Notes: a model not told the origin generated them from the letters alone. DNA of 64,000 bases from Arcanobacterium sp. S3PF19 (GCF_000758825.1 NZ_JRMX01000014.1:1-64000); one strand, 5' to 3'; shown: positions 36,888-45,060, counted from the first letter of the stretch. Made by a program: numbers and translations.

Positions 36888-37787
36888 TCATTTCATCCAC
36901 AGTATCAGCGCAAACGAAATCGAGCCCAGCACCGATACCGGCAAGGTTGCGTAGCAGAGCAGCGCGGCAAGTGTTTTTGAAAATTCGGCGTTTGTCTGCT
37001 GCTGCATTTCAAACACCCGAACCGCGTCTTCTATTGCGGGGAAAGAGTGGCGCGTGAGCAGATATGCACCGGCCGTCAGAAGCCCGATGCACAGCCCCAC
37101 CGCCGGAGAGAAACTGAGCAGCAGCGAAAAACCGATTCCCGACACGATCCCGTTCACCACGCCCAATGCCATTGACGAGCGGGAATCCAGAGCGGAAATA
37201 ATTGCCACGATTGCCGAAGTGGCGGCAAAGCAGATCGATATTCCGCAGCCCTCATCTTCCGTGGCGTTAAAATGCCATAAAGCCACGGAAATTATCAGCA
37301 GCATCCCCAGATAGGTGGAGGAAATCTGTTCCAGGCGCCGAACGGCGGACGCGCTGCGCAGCATTTCCGAAAGAAACACCGTCACGATTCCGACCGCAGC
37401 CAAAAACGGCAGAAAATTTTTTTCGGTCAGCACCATGATCAGAGAAACCACATAGATGGCAGACAGACTGATTCTGGAAGCGGCGGGATTGGGAATCCGC
37501 AGCAGTTCCGGCCAGCCGATAACTACGGTCAGCCCCAAAAGCGCCACGGTTAAAATAAGAATCCAATTTCGAAATCCCACACCGAGGGCCGGCAGCACAG
37601 CCGAGATAACTCCGATAATTCCCGTGATCAGAGAGGGAATCGGGTTGTAGAGACTGTGCGTGAACGACCGGTCCGCATCGGATTGACGTGTTTCGCGCGA
37701 AGGTGTGGGCGAAGGATTATGTTTATCTGTCACAATCAAATTGTGCCATGCACCGCCGCAAAGAGCACCTAAAGAAAGAAAAAACAC
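36888..37787 (-). CDS. Unrecognised integral membrane protein (about seven or eight helices)
   Basis: 299 residues from GTG 37787. The N-terminus is hydrophilic (DKHNPSPTPSRETRQSD), preceded by a short hydrophobic segment. Helices include SLITGIIGVISAVLPALGVG, WILILTVALLGLTVVIGW, ISLSAIYVVSLIMVL, FLAAVGIVTVFLSEML and AVGLCIGLLTAGAYLL. I do not recognise the family; it may be a permease-like actinobacterial protein. The start is uncertain, since no SD precedes GTG 37787 or the GTG at 37733. A candidate promoter (TTGTTG-18-AATTAT at 37826-37797) puts transcription within about three bases of GTG 37787, consistent with a leaderless mRNA. A DeoR-like site lies further upstream. Confidence 0.6.
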   Translation of the reverse strand: MFFLSLGALCGGAWHNLIVTDKHNPSPTPSRETRQSDADRSFTHSLYNPIPSLITGIIGVISAVLPALGVGFRNWILILTVALLGLTVVIGWPELLRIPNPAASRISLSAIYVVSLIMVLTEKNFLPFLAAVGIVTVFLSEMLRSASAVRRLEQISSTYLGMLLIISVALWHFNATEDEGCGISICFAATSAIVAIISALDSRSSMALGVVNGIVSGIGFSLLLSFSPAVGLCIGLLTAGAYLLTRHSFPAIEDAVRVFEMQQQTNAEFSKTLAALLCYATLPVSVLGSISFALILWMK

Positions 37788-37841
37788 AGCTTTGAAATAA
37801 TTTTAGCCCAAAACCCGGCTCAACAATGAGCAAAATCAGGC

Positions 37842-37856
37842 GCACGTTTGTGCACA
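37842..37856. promoter_or_regulatory. Candidate operator, exact copy of the deoC upstream site
   Basis: GCACGTTTGTGCACA (contains GCAC-N4-GTGC and the palindrome TGTGCACA) recurs on the other strand at 42204-42218. It lies between the divergently oriented membrane-protein gene and small-RNA promoter, 40 bp upstream of the latter's -35. Confidence 0.55.
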
Positions 37857-37895
37857 TTTTCCCGCAGCGCACGGAATACGTGCGTCTAAAATATC

Positions 37896-37924
37896 TTTAC
37901 ACGGGGCACAAATCCGGCTAACGT
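37896..37924 (+). promoter_or_regulatory. Sigma-A-like promoter of the small RNA
   Basis: -35 TTTACA at 37896-37901, a 17-bp spacer, and -10 TAACGT at 37919-37924. The expected start of transcription is about 37931-37933, just at the first base of the closing helix. Confidence 0.6.
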
Positions 37925-37931
37925 ATCTATT

Positions 37932-38079
37932 AGGACGTCAGGTCACGGAAGCCCCGGGCTCCAATAATTTGCCGCTACGAGCGGCCTTCGCGCCGACAGG
38001 CGCTCTCGGATCTGATGTCCGTAAACTTCACGGGGGCTGTGCATTTCACAGCCCCCGTTGCCTTACTTATTTTATTTTT
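37932..38079 (+). ncRNA. Candidate small RNA, multibranched, with own promoter and terminator
   Basis: No plus-strand gene lies here, yet promoter, structure and terminator all point the same way. GGACGTCAGGTC (37933-37944) pairs with GATCTGATGTCC (38009-38020) over 12 bp including G-U pairs. Inside are three local hairpins: GGAAGC..GCTCC (37947-37962), GCCGCT-ACG-AGCGGC (37971-37985) and GCGCC-GACA-GGCGC (37990-38003). A 12-bp terminator hairpin follows at 38030-38058 with a U-rich tail. I do not recognise the fold: it lacks the GGAAGCAGCC-type loop of SRP RNA, the C-rich loops of 6C RNA and known riboswitch signatures. It probably acts in trans, or its 3' tail overlaps the end of deoK. Length about 148 nt. 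Confidence 0.6.
38030..38079 (+). terminator. Intrinsic terminator of the small RNA
   Basis: 12-bp stem starting ACGGGGGCTGTG with a CATTT loop, then a tail ending TTATTTTATTTTT on the plus strand. The minus strand after the hairpin (GTGAAGTTTACGG) has no U-tract, so it is oriented for the plus-strand RNA and not for deoK, whose stop lies inside the tail. Confidence 0.85.
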
Positions 38080-39007
38080 CCGGCCCGTCCGCTTCTTTGA
38101 GTTTTTCCGTAAACTGGGCAGCCGTCGCATAGGAAGTCTGCGTTCCCCGCTTCGTCACGGAATCCGCGGCATACATATTTGCCATCCGCAGCGCATACTC
38201 CACATCGCCGGTTTTGCACAGGTAATGACTGAAGCAGCCGATAAATGCGTCTCCCGCACCCGTAGTATCCTGCGCATCAACCTCCATGCCGGGAACAAAC
38301 AGATCACGGTTTCGGTTCACCCACAGCACTCCGCGGGCGCCCAAAGTCACGATCACATTTTTCATCCCCGATTTCAGCAAAGCCGATGCGGCGTTGCGGA
38401 TATCATCCAGAGAATCGACAGGCATTCCGGTCAGCAGTGACAGCTCACTTTCATTGGGCACAAAATACTCGCACCCGCATACCTCATCAAGAATCAGATC
38501 GGGCTGAGCCGGCGCAGGATTCAGCAGCACGGGAATGCCATGCTTATTCCCGAAGCGGATCGCCGCATAAACAGTTTCCGGCGGTACTTCCAGCTGCAGC
38601 ACAATCAGGCCGCACTGTTTTATGTCTTCGGCAGCTTCATCAATATCGGCAGGCGAAAGCATGGCATTCGCACCTTTTACGATAATAATTGAGTTATGCG
38701 AGTCCGGATCAACAAAAATAGGCGCCACACCCGAAGTTGCTTCCGTACGCAGCACATACTTTGTACTGATAGAATTCGCCGCAAAATTACGGATCGTATT
38801 TTCCGCAAACATATCGTTTCCCACACGGGTCAGCATCAGTACGCGAGATCCCAGACGGGCAGCGGCAACAGCCTGATTCGCTCCCTTTCCTCCGCATCCC
38901 ATTCTGAAATCGGGAGCCTCAACCGTCTCTCCTTCCTTTGGCATCCGGTTTATGTAAGAAATTAGATCGACCATATTTGATCCGATTACCGCGATATCCA
39001 TAATCAC
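38072..39007 (-). CDS. deoK: Deoxyribokinase/ribokinase (PfkB family)
   Basis: 311 residues. PfkB signatures are GCGGKGANQAVAAARLG near the N-terminus and DTTGAGDAFIG near the C-terminus with the catalytic Asp. Context (deoC, DeoP and DeoX genes directly upstream) makes 2-deoxy-D-ribose the likely substrate rather than ribose; sequence alone does not separate DeoK from RbsK. The start overlaps the deoX stop by four bases. It is the last gene of the deo operon. Confidence 0.85.
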   Translation of the reverse strand: MIMDIAVIGSNMVDLISYINRMPKEGETVEAPDFRMGCGGKGANQAVAAARLGSRVLMLTRVGNDMFAENTIRNFAANSISTKYVLRTEATSGVAPIFVDPDSHNSIIIVKGANAMLSPADIDEAAEDIKQCGLIVLQLEVPPETVYAAIRFGNKHGIPVLLNPAPAQPDLILDEVCGCEYFVPNESELSLLTGMPVDSLDDIRNAASALLKSGMKNVIVTLGARGVLWVNRNRDLFVPGMEVDAQDTTGAGDAFIGCFSHYLCKTGDVEYALRMANMYAADSVTKRGTQTSYATAAQFTEKLKEADGPEK

Positions 39008-40020
39008 TCCTCAACTCCTGTCCGCACGGAAAATTCACGCACTTCCCCAGGCTTCAGCATAATCAACGTACCCGCTTTTCGGGCCGCAAGAAAACCTTCC
39101 GGACGGCACGTACCCGGAAGCACAAACGCCGCAACCTGCTGGTCCGGATTAAACAGAATCCACCTTGTAGCCACAGGAAAATCCTTTGTCGAAAAAGAAG
39201 TAAAGAATGTGATCCCATCCGGCGCCTTCAGCCTAAATTCCGCCTTTTCTCCGTAACGGCAAAGACCGTCCGCAAAAAATACGATCTCCGGATCAAATTC
39301 CCGGGCACAGGCCAGAGAATCGGCGTCAATTTCACCCGCAACAATCCGGCGGTTAATTTCCGTCCATCTTTCTGTCGGAGTTACGTGCGCCGGAACGGTA
39401 CTCCGCAATTTGAAGGCACCTTTGGGCAGACTCTGCGTCATTATCCCGTTTTCCACAAAAGCATAATTCATGTGGCACATATACTGCAGAGGCATCGGCG
39501 CATACGCAGAGAGATTTTCCACCCGCATTTCAATATCGAACAGCGACGAATCTGCATTCAGCCGCACAGAAGGCAACGCGTGGTAATGATTCCCGAATCC
39601 ACGCACATACTCGTATGAGCTGACAATCCGAATGCTTTTTTCACTGACTTCCAGCCATGCCGAATCCATTTTTGAAGTAGGGAATTCTCCGTGCAGCGGA
39701 TGTGTATCTTCCGGAGCCGGGCACCCAGCGGAAAGAAGACCGGAATGAAAAGCAAAACATCCGTATGTATCCGAAATTTCAGCTGCAGGTTGTGGACGGG
39801 AAAACATATTTTTCATTCTCAGGCTGCGTCCGTGAAATTCCGCATTCCAGATTATCTGTCCGAAATACGGCAGCACCTCGACAAATCCACAGGAATTGGC
39901 AAGTGTTAAACTTTCTATCCCCGTTTCGTAACGTTTTACCGTCACCTTAAACTGTTCTGTTTCCAAAATCACCCGCTCTGTATCGGTAAAAAACCTGCGG
40001 GACAAATTAATTTTTATCAT
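39004..40020 (-). CDS. deoX: DeoX-like aldose-1-epimerase family protein (DUF4432)
   Basis: 338 residues of the mutarotase-like beta-sandwich superfamily. Family blocks include FVEVLPYFGQIIWNAEF, HPLHGEFPTSKMD and the C-terminal ARKAGTLIMLKPGEVREFSV. Proteins of this type accompany DeoK and DeoP in enterobacterial deoxyribose operons. The likely role is interconverting deoxyribose anomers before phosphorylation; this is inferred. It lies 24 bp after the transporter gene and overlaps deoK by four bases. Confidence 0.75.
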   Translation of the reverse strand: MIKINLSRRFFTDTERVILETEQFKVTVKRYETGIESLTLANSCGFVEVLPYFGQIIWNAEFHGRSLRMKNMFSRPQPAAEISDTYGCFAFHSGLLSAGCPAPEDTHPLHGEFPTSKMDSAWLEVSEKSIRIVSSYEYVRGFGNHYHALPSVRLNADSSLFDIEMRVENLSAYAPMPLQYMCHMNYAFVENGIMTQSLPKGAFKLRSTVPAHVTPTERWTEINRRIVAGEIDADSLACAREFDPEIVFFADGLCRYGEKAEFRLKAPDGITFFTSFSTKDFPVATRWILFNPDQQVAAFVLPGTCRPEGFLAARKAGTLIMLKPGEVREFSVRTGVEE

Positions 40021-40044
40021 TTCGTTTCACTTTCCCATACTAAT

Positions 40045-41388
40045 TTATGCAACAGAGGACGATTTTTTGCCTGCGGAAAATCTCCGCAGAAAATACACAA
40101 GCACCGCGATAAAACAGACCAGCGAGGCCGTGAACGCCGTCTGCATCGAACCCGTGGCATCGGAAATAAGACCCTGAATAACGGGAATTACGGCTCCGCC
40201 GATAATCGACATCACAATTACAGCACCTGCGGTTTCCGTATGACGCTTATCGCCAATCGAATCCAGCGTACGGGCGTAAATCGTCGCCCAGCACGGACCG
40301 AAAAGGCCGGAAGTAAGAATAGCCGCGTAAACAGCAGTCATGTTCGGCACAAAGATTACATACAGCAGTGCCGCCACGCCCAGTACGGAATATCCGATCA
40401 GCACCAAATCTTCGTTAAGTTTGGTCATCAGTACATTTGCCACAACTTTCCCGATAAAGAAAGCCACAAACGCATAAACCATAAAATTCGCCGCTGTCCG
40501 TTCATTAAGCGAGTCATCAAGAGTCAGGGCCAGACGAATCGTAAAAGACCATACTGCGGTTTGCATTCCCACATACAGGAACTGGGTTACGATTCCTTCC
40601 CTGAATTTTCCGTTTCGCACAAGATATTTCAGCGTTTCACCGACTGTCGCTTTTGTTTCTGCGGTTTTTGCCACCGGCTTGGAATGCGGAAACTGTGTAA
40701 TGGCCACAAGAATGAACAGTACCGCAAGCACCAGAATAATGAATCTGTAAGGCTCCAGTGTGCGCTGAAGCATTTCCCTGGCAAACTGCGTCTTGTTTTC
40801 TCCCGTCAGACTGCCAAGCTGTTTATGCAGTGCCTGCCCTTCGGTAAAAATAAGATATTTACCCAAAAGAATCCCAAAAATCGATCCCAGGGGGTAAAAG
40901 GTTTGCGAGATGTTCAGCCGCAAAGTGGCGAAACGGCGTGGGCCGATCATCGCCGAATAAGTATTGCACGACGTCTCAAGGAAAGACAGTCCCACGGCAA
41001 TTGCAAACAAAGCGGCCAAAAACACCGAATAGGTGGCCATATGCGAAGCCGGGAAAAACATCGTACACCCAATGATATAAAAGCTCAGCCCAATCATAAT
41101 TCCGCATTTGTAGGTCCATTTGCGAATTATCCGCGAAGCAGGAATGGCGAGCACGAAATATCCGCCGTAAAAGGCAGACTGCACAAATGCCGAAGCAAAA
41201 TCAGACAGCTCAAAAATGGATTTAAACTGTGTAATCAGCACATCGTTCAGACTTGCCGCGGCACCCCACATCGGAAAACAGATCGAAAGCAAAATATACT
41301 GTATAAGCGGGGTACGGTCCAGATAACCGTCTTCAAGCTGCTGCGAAGGATCTTTAATCAAACCAAATGAAGTATTTTTCTTTCCCAT
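40045..41388 (-). CDS. deoP: FucP-type MFS sugar:H+ symporter, probable deoxyribose permease
   Basis: 447 residues, 12 predicted helices. The N-terminus QYILLSICFPMWGAAASLNDVLI and the FLETSCNTYSAMIGP block match the FucP/DeoP subfamily of the major facilitator superfamily. The RFATLRLNISQTFYPLGS stretch is also typical. It would import deoxyribose with protons. An AGGTGA-type SD precedes the ATG, nine bases after the deoC stop. Confidence 0.85.
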   Translation of the reverse strand: MGKKNTSFGLIKDPSQQLEDGYLDRTPLIQYILLSICFPMWGAAASLNDVLITQFKSIFELSDFASAFVQSAFYGGYFVLAIPASRIIRKWTYKCGIMIGLSFYIIGCTMFFPASHMATYSVFLAALFAIAVGLSFLETSCNTYSAMIGPRRFATLRLNISQTFYPLGSIFGILLGKYLIFTEGQALHKQLGSLTGENKTQFAREMLQRTLEPYRFIILVLAVLFILVAITQFPHSKPVAKTAETKATVGETLKYLVRNGKFREGIVTQFLYVGMQTAVWSFTIRLALTLDDSLNERTAANFMVYAFVAFFIGKVVANVLMTKLNEDLVLIGYSVLGVAALLYVIFVPNMTAVYAAILTSGLFGPCWATIYARTLDSIGDKRHTETAGAVIVMSIIGGAVIPVIQGLISDATGSMQTAFTASLVCFIAVLVYFLRRFSAGKKSSSVA

Positions 41389-41396
41389 TTCTTCAC

Positions 41397-42038
41397 CTAC
41401 CCCAATAAAGCTTTTCCGGCCGAAGCGCCGATACGCGACGCCCCCGCCTCAACCATTGCCCGATAATCCGCTGCGTTGCGAATTCCGCCGGCTGCTTTTA
41501 CGCCAAAATTTTCACCTACTGTTTTCCGCATCAGTTTCACTGCTTCGACAGTTGCCCCGCCGGAGGAAAATCCCGTGGATGTTTTTACAAAATCGGCACC
41601 GGCCTTCACCGCAGCCCGGGAAGACGCGATTATCTGTTTTTCATCCAGAAGACACACTTCAAGGATTACTTTTACGGTATTTTTGCCTGCAGCGGCTTTA
41701 ACGGATTCTATTTCCCTCCGCACGGTTTCCCAATCGCCTTCTTTTACGGCACCTATATCAATCACCATATCGATTTCCGTGGCTCCGGCGGCGACAGCTT
41801 TTTCCGTTTCGAATACTTTTACGTCAGTAGTGCAGGCTCCCAGGGGAAAACCGACTACCGTACATACTTTTACATTCGTTTCCGAAAGGCGGCGGGCACA
41901 GAATTCCACCCACTTCGGATTTACACATACCGCACCCATTGCAAGTTCTTCGGCTTCATCACACAGGCGCGCGATATCGCTCTCCGTTGCGTCAGGCTTG
42001 AGCAGCGTATGATCAATAATACCCGGATTGTTCATCAT
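41397..42038 (-). CDS. deoC: Deoxyribose-phosphate aldolase
   Basis: 213 residues. The start is one of two adjacent ATGs (42038 or 42035) after AAAGGAG. The Schiff-base lysine is in DFVKTSTGFSSGGAT, and the proton-relay Lys is in GVKAAGGIR. It cleaves 2-deoxyribose-5-phosphate to glyceraldehyde-3-phosphate and acetaldehyde. It is the first gene of deoC-deoP-deoX-deoK, with the regulator gene 200 bp upstream in the same orientation. Confidence 0.96.
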   Translation of the reverse strand: MMNNPGIIDHTLLKPDATESDIARLCDEAEELAMGAVCVNPKWVEFCARRLSETNVKVCTVVGFPLGACTTDVKVFETEKAVAAGATEIDMVIDIGAVKEGDWETVRREIESVKAAAGKNTVKVILEVCLLDEKQIIASSRAAVKAGADFVKTSTGFSSGGATVEAVKLMRKTVGENFGVKAAGGIRNAADYRAMVEAGASRIGASAGKALLG

Positions 42039-42203
42039 TAAACTCCTTTGTTTGGAACTGCCGGTACAGACATTAAACGGTATGGCAGCATTGGCAGACC
42101 ATCTTCGCCATCGGGGCACAAAGAGCGCGATTTACCGTTTTACCTGCGTTTATCGAAGAAAAATTCAGACAAAACAAAAGAGATTCGGCACATCGGAACA
42201 TAT

Positions 42204-42218
42204 TGTGCACAAACGTGC
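42204..42218. promoter_or_regulatory. Candidate DeoR operator upstream of deoC
   Basis: TGTGCACAAACGTGC on the plus strand is the reverse complement of the 15-mer at 37842-37856. It lies in the deoR-deoC gap about 165 bp before deoC. Exact recurrence close to deo genes supports a shared binding protein, most simply the SorC-type DeoR. Confidence 0.55.
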
Positions 42219-42238
42219 TTCACGCGCAGAAGAAGAAA

Positions 42239-43192
42239 TCAGTCGGTTTCCCGCAGCACACTCCGAGCCGTAGACACATCGGTAACAAGGCGGTTTACAT
42301 ATCCGTTTTGCAATGCCGCGGCAATTACCGGAACTTTTTCCCTGCCTCCCGCAACTAAAATTTTCTGCTCCATATGCCGCACCTGCGGAAGCGTAATCCC
42401 CAAAGTGCGGTTGTTTAGATCGGGAATGCAAATCCGTCCTTTTTTGTCAATAAAACGAGAACAGATATCACCCACGCTGCGTTCCAATAAAATTGCCTTT
42501 TCGCGGGCGGAAAGGCTGCTGTCGAGAATCAAAGCCGAATCGCTTTTGATATCACCCACCGTGTAGACAATGATCCTGGCAGAATTAATCAAAGCCACAA
42601 TTTTACGGATATGCCCACAGGCCAGTAATTTATTCTGCGCCGAAACGGAATGGGAAAAAGTGGGTACTTCCAAACCAACTGTTTGGGCATTAAACGCAGA
42701 GGCCATTCTGAGCAGCATTTTTTCGGAAGATCTCTGTGCAGGGCACGACAAACCGTTGGAAACCTGCACAATTTTCACACCGCTGCGTGGACTGTAATCC
42801 AAAAATTCCGCCACCGCCCGCAATGTACGCGAAGGAACTACTCCGATCAGATCTCCGTCACGCACAATTGAACGCAAGAGTTTCGCCCCCGCGCGTCCCA
42901 ATGCCCCGTAAAGTGCGACGGCTGTGGGCTGATTTGAACTCACCAGTACCACGTCACGCAGATTAAAACGTTCCGTGAGCGAAGCGACAAGCGTTTCGTC
43001 GTATTCGCGCGGGTCAATTACCTGCATTCGAACAAAACCCCGCCGTTTCGCGTGGGCAAGCAGTTTTGACACGGTAGGACGGGCCACATGCAGCCGCTGT
43101 GCCACCTGGGCCTGCGTCAGTCCCGAGTAATATAATTTAGCCGCATCGATAGACTGAATATCGTGTGTATCCAAGCCAAAGTACCGCTCCAT
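42239..43192 (-). CDS. deoR: SorC-family deoxyribonucleoside regulator (B. subtilis DeoR-type)
   Basis: 317 residues. An N-terminal HTH (residues about 20-55, YSGLTQAQVAQRLHVARPTVSKLLAHAKRRG region) is followed by a sugar-binding domain. The length and architecture equal B. subtilis DeoR, which is a SorC-type repressor released by deoxyribose-5-phosphate. It is upstream of deoC on the same strand and divergent from the Pit genes. A promoter for deoC must lie in the 200-bp gap between them. The inducer is inferred from context. Confidence 0.85.
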   Translation of the reverse strand: MERYFGLDTHDIQSIDAAKLYYSGLTQAQVAQRLHVARPTVSKLLAHAKRRGFVRMQVIDPREYDETLVASLTERFNLRDVVLVSSNQPTAVALYGALGRAGAKLLRSIVRDGDLIGVVPSRTLRAVAEFLDYSPRSGVKIVQVSNGLSCPAQRSSEKMLLRMASAFNAQTVGLEVPTFSHSVSAQNKLLACGHIRKIVALINSARIIVYTVGDIKSDSALILDSSLSAREKAILLERSVGDICSRFIDKKGRICIPDLNNRTLGITLPQVRHMEQKILVAGGREKVPVIAAALQNGYVNRLVTDVSTARSVLRETD

Positions 43193-43293
43193 CCTACCCC
43201 CTTTCCTCTGCCATTATATTTCCCATTCAACCGGGAAAAAGAAAAAACAAACATAGGCACAACGTCCCTGACAAATCCTGATAAATGTATATC

Positions 43294-43311
43294 TTTTTCC
43301 CCGGGGAAAAA
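43294..43311. repeat. 18-bp perfect palindrome between deoR and the Pit genes
   Basis: TTTTTCCCCGGGGAAAAA lies midway in the 252-bp divergent region. Half-site-like copies CCGGGAAAAA (43231-43240) and TTCCCCGG (43347-43354) flank it at about 45-60 bp. It could be an operator for the Pit operon, for deoR, or both. Confidence 0.5.
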
Positions 43312-43410
43312 AAATTCCCGCCTCTTTTTGCCAAATAAACGAGCTATTCCCCGGCACTTAATTTATTGTTTATAGTGTGGGCAGGTTCCCATATCTTAAG
43401 AAAACTTAAT

Positions 43411-43427
43411 CACCGACCCTGTCGGTG
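43411..43427 (+). promoter_or_regulatory. 5'-UTR hairpin adjacent to the SD of the DUF47 gene
   Basis: CACCGAC-CCT-GTCGGTG (7-bp stem) ends just before AGAGGAGAG, the SD of the gene at 43445. A small TTAAG-AAAA-CTTAA stem precedes it. It may modulate translation; no known riboswitch was recognised. Confidence 0.4.
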
Positions 43428-43444
43428 AGAGGAGAGCTGTAAGA

Positions 43445-44062
43445 ATGAGTAAATTCAGCGGCGGCAAAGCTATTTTCCGCCTCTTTTCCGAACAGGCAGA
43501 CCATCTGCAGACCGCAGCCGACGCACTTACCCTGGTTGCAAACGCAACCCCCGAAGAACGGGTTGAACTGAACGCCAAACTTCATAAAATCGAAAACAAA
43601 GCCGATGAGGCCAGCCACGCCGTACAGCACTTAATCAACAAAAGCTTCGTACTCCCCTATGACCGAATTGATCTGTTTACGCTCTGTCAGACCATCGACG
43701 ACTGCGTAGACCTGATTGACGAGGCCGGCGACAATATGGTGCTCTACAAAGTCGGGGAACTTCCCCGGGGCGCACACAAACTGGTCCAGATCATTTCCGA
43801 ATGCGCAGCCGCAACCACGCAGGCCATGCACCGCCTGAACAAGCTGGACGACACCATGCGCGCCTACTGGGTGGGAATCAACCAACTGGAGAATCACGGC
43901 GACACCGTATACCGCAGTCTGATTTCCGACCTGTTTTCGGCAGACGGACACCCGATGGAACTGCTTAAAATGAAGTTCGTGATCGACAAACTGGAATCGG
44001 CCATCGACCGTTTCGAGCATCTTGCCGGAGTCGTAGAATCCATTGCACTCAAGGAATCCTAA
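43445..44062 (+). CDS. DUF47/PhoU-like Pit accessory protein
   Basis: 205 residues, all helical, of the DUF47 (TIGR00153) family (LNAKLHKIENKADEASHAVQHLINKSF; then LPYDRIDLFTLCQTIDDCVDLIDEAGDN). Such proteins are almost always encoded beside Pit transporters and are thought to regulate them. The stop overlaps the pit ATG by one base (TAATG). GGAGAG precedes the start. Confidence 0.9.
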   Translation: MSKFSGGKAIFRLFSEQADHLQTAADALTLVANATPEERVELNAKLHKIENKADEASHAVQHLINKSFVLPYDRIDLFTLCQTIDDCVDLIDEAGDNMVLYKVGELPRGAHKLVQIISECAAATTQAMHRLNKLDDTMRAYWVGINQLENHGDTVYRSLISDLFSADGHPMELLKMKFVIDKLESAIDRFEHLAGVVESIALKES

Positions 44063-45060
44063 TGACACTTACTTTAGCTCTGGTTCTCACAGTTATTTTT
44101 GTGGCCCTGGCATTTGATTTCACAAACGGGTTTCACGATGCCGCAAACGCAATCGCCACTTCGGTTGCCACCCGGGCACTGACTCCGCGCCAGGCCCTGT
44201 TCATGGCGGCGGTAATGAATTTTATCGGCGCACTGCTCGGAACGGGAGTTGCCGAAACCATCGGATCCGGAATTATCGGCCCTCCGCAGGACAATCACGG
44301 CTTAATTATTGTTCTGTCCGGACTTGTCGGGGCGGTTGTCTGGAATCTGATTACATGGTGGTTCGGTCTGCCTTCCTCTTCATCCCATGCCCTGATCGGC
44401 GGGCTGATGGGGGCGGGTTTCTCCGCATCTGCGGATGTATTTTGGGGAGTAATCGGAATGAAAGTCGTAATTCCGATGTTTCTTTCCCCGTTTATCGGGT
44501 TCACCCTGGCATTTATTTTCATGAAAATTGCGCTTTACATCTGCAGAAACTTCACATACAAACGCACAATGCGCAACTTTCGCCATGCCCAGACGCTGTC
44601 GGCGGCACTGATGGCACTCGGCCACGGACTGCAGGACGCGCAGAAAACAATGGGCGTGATCGTACTCGCGCTCATTGCCGGCGGCTACTGGCATGAAACG
44701 GGTATCCCCACCTGGGTAAAAATATGTGCGGCAAGCGCAATTTCGGCAGGCACATGCACAGGCGGATACCGAATCATGAAAACTCTGGGGCAGAAAATAA
44801 TTGATCTCGATCCCGCCCACGGGTTCGTTGCCGAGGGTGTGGCGGCGTCTGTGCTTTACACCACCGCTTTCCTCTGGCATGCTCCGATTTCAACCACGCA
44901 CACAATTACTTCCGCAATTATGGGCGTGGGGGCAACCACCAGAAAATCCGCGGTACGCTGGGGAATAGCGGGAAATATCGTTGGGGGATGGTTCCTCACG
45001 ATCCCCGCTTCCGCCGCAGTATCCATCATCACTTACGGTTTGCTGCACGGTATCGCATAG
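44062..45060 (+). CDS. pit: Low-affinity inorganic phosphate transporter (PiT family)
   Basis: 332 residues, about ten helices. The duplicated PiT signature is present at both ends: FTNGFHDAANAIATSVATRALTP near the N-terminus and PISTTHTITSAIMGVG near the C-terminus, with SSSHALIGGLMGAG between. It imports phosphate with H+ or Na+. It is translationally coupled to the DUF47 gene and followed by a strong terminator at 45083-45117. Confidence 0.95.
   Translation: MTLTLALVLTVIFVALAFDFTNGFHDAANAIATSVATRALTPRQALFMAAVMNFIGALLGTGVAETIGSGIIGPPQDNHGLIIVLSGLVGAVVWNLITWWFGLPSSSSHALIGGLMGAGFSASADVFWGVIGMKVVIPMFLSPFIGFTLAFIFMKIALYICRNFTYKRTMRNFRHAQTLSAALMALGHGLQDAQKTMGVIVLALIAGGYWHETGIPTWVKICAASAISAGTCTGGYRIMKTLGQKIIDLDPAHGFVAEGVAASVLYTTAFLWHAPISTTHTITSAIMGVGATTRKSAVRWGIAGNIVGGWFLTIPASAAVSIITYGLLHGIA

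Noticed and set aside
37932-38079. Identification of the small RNA as SRP RNA, 6S, 6C or a riboswitch
   Set aside because: The conserved SRP tetraloop/asymmetric loop, the C-rich loops of 6C, the central bubble of 6S and known aptamer signatures are missing, and no gene lies downstream on that strand for a riboswitch to control.
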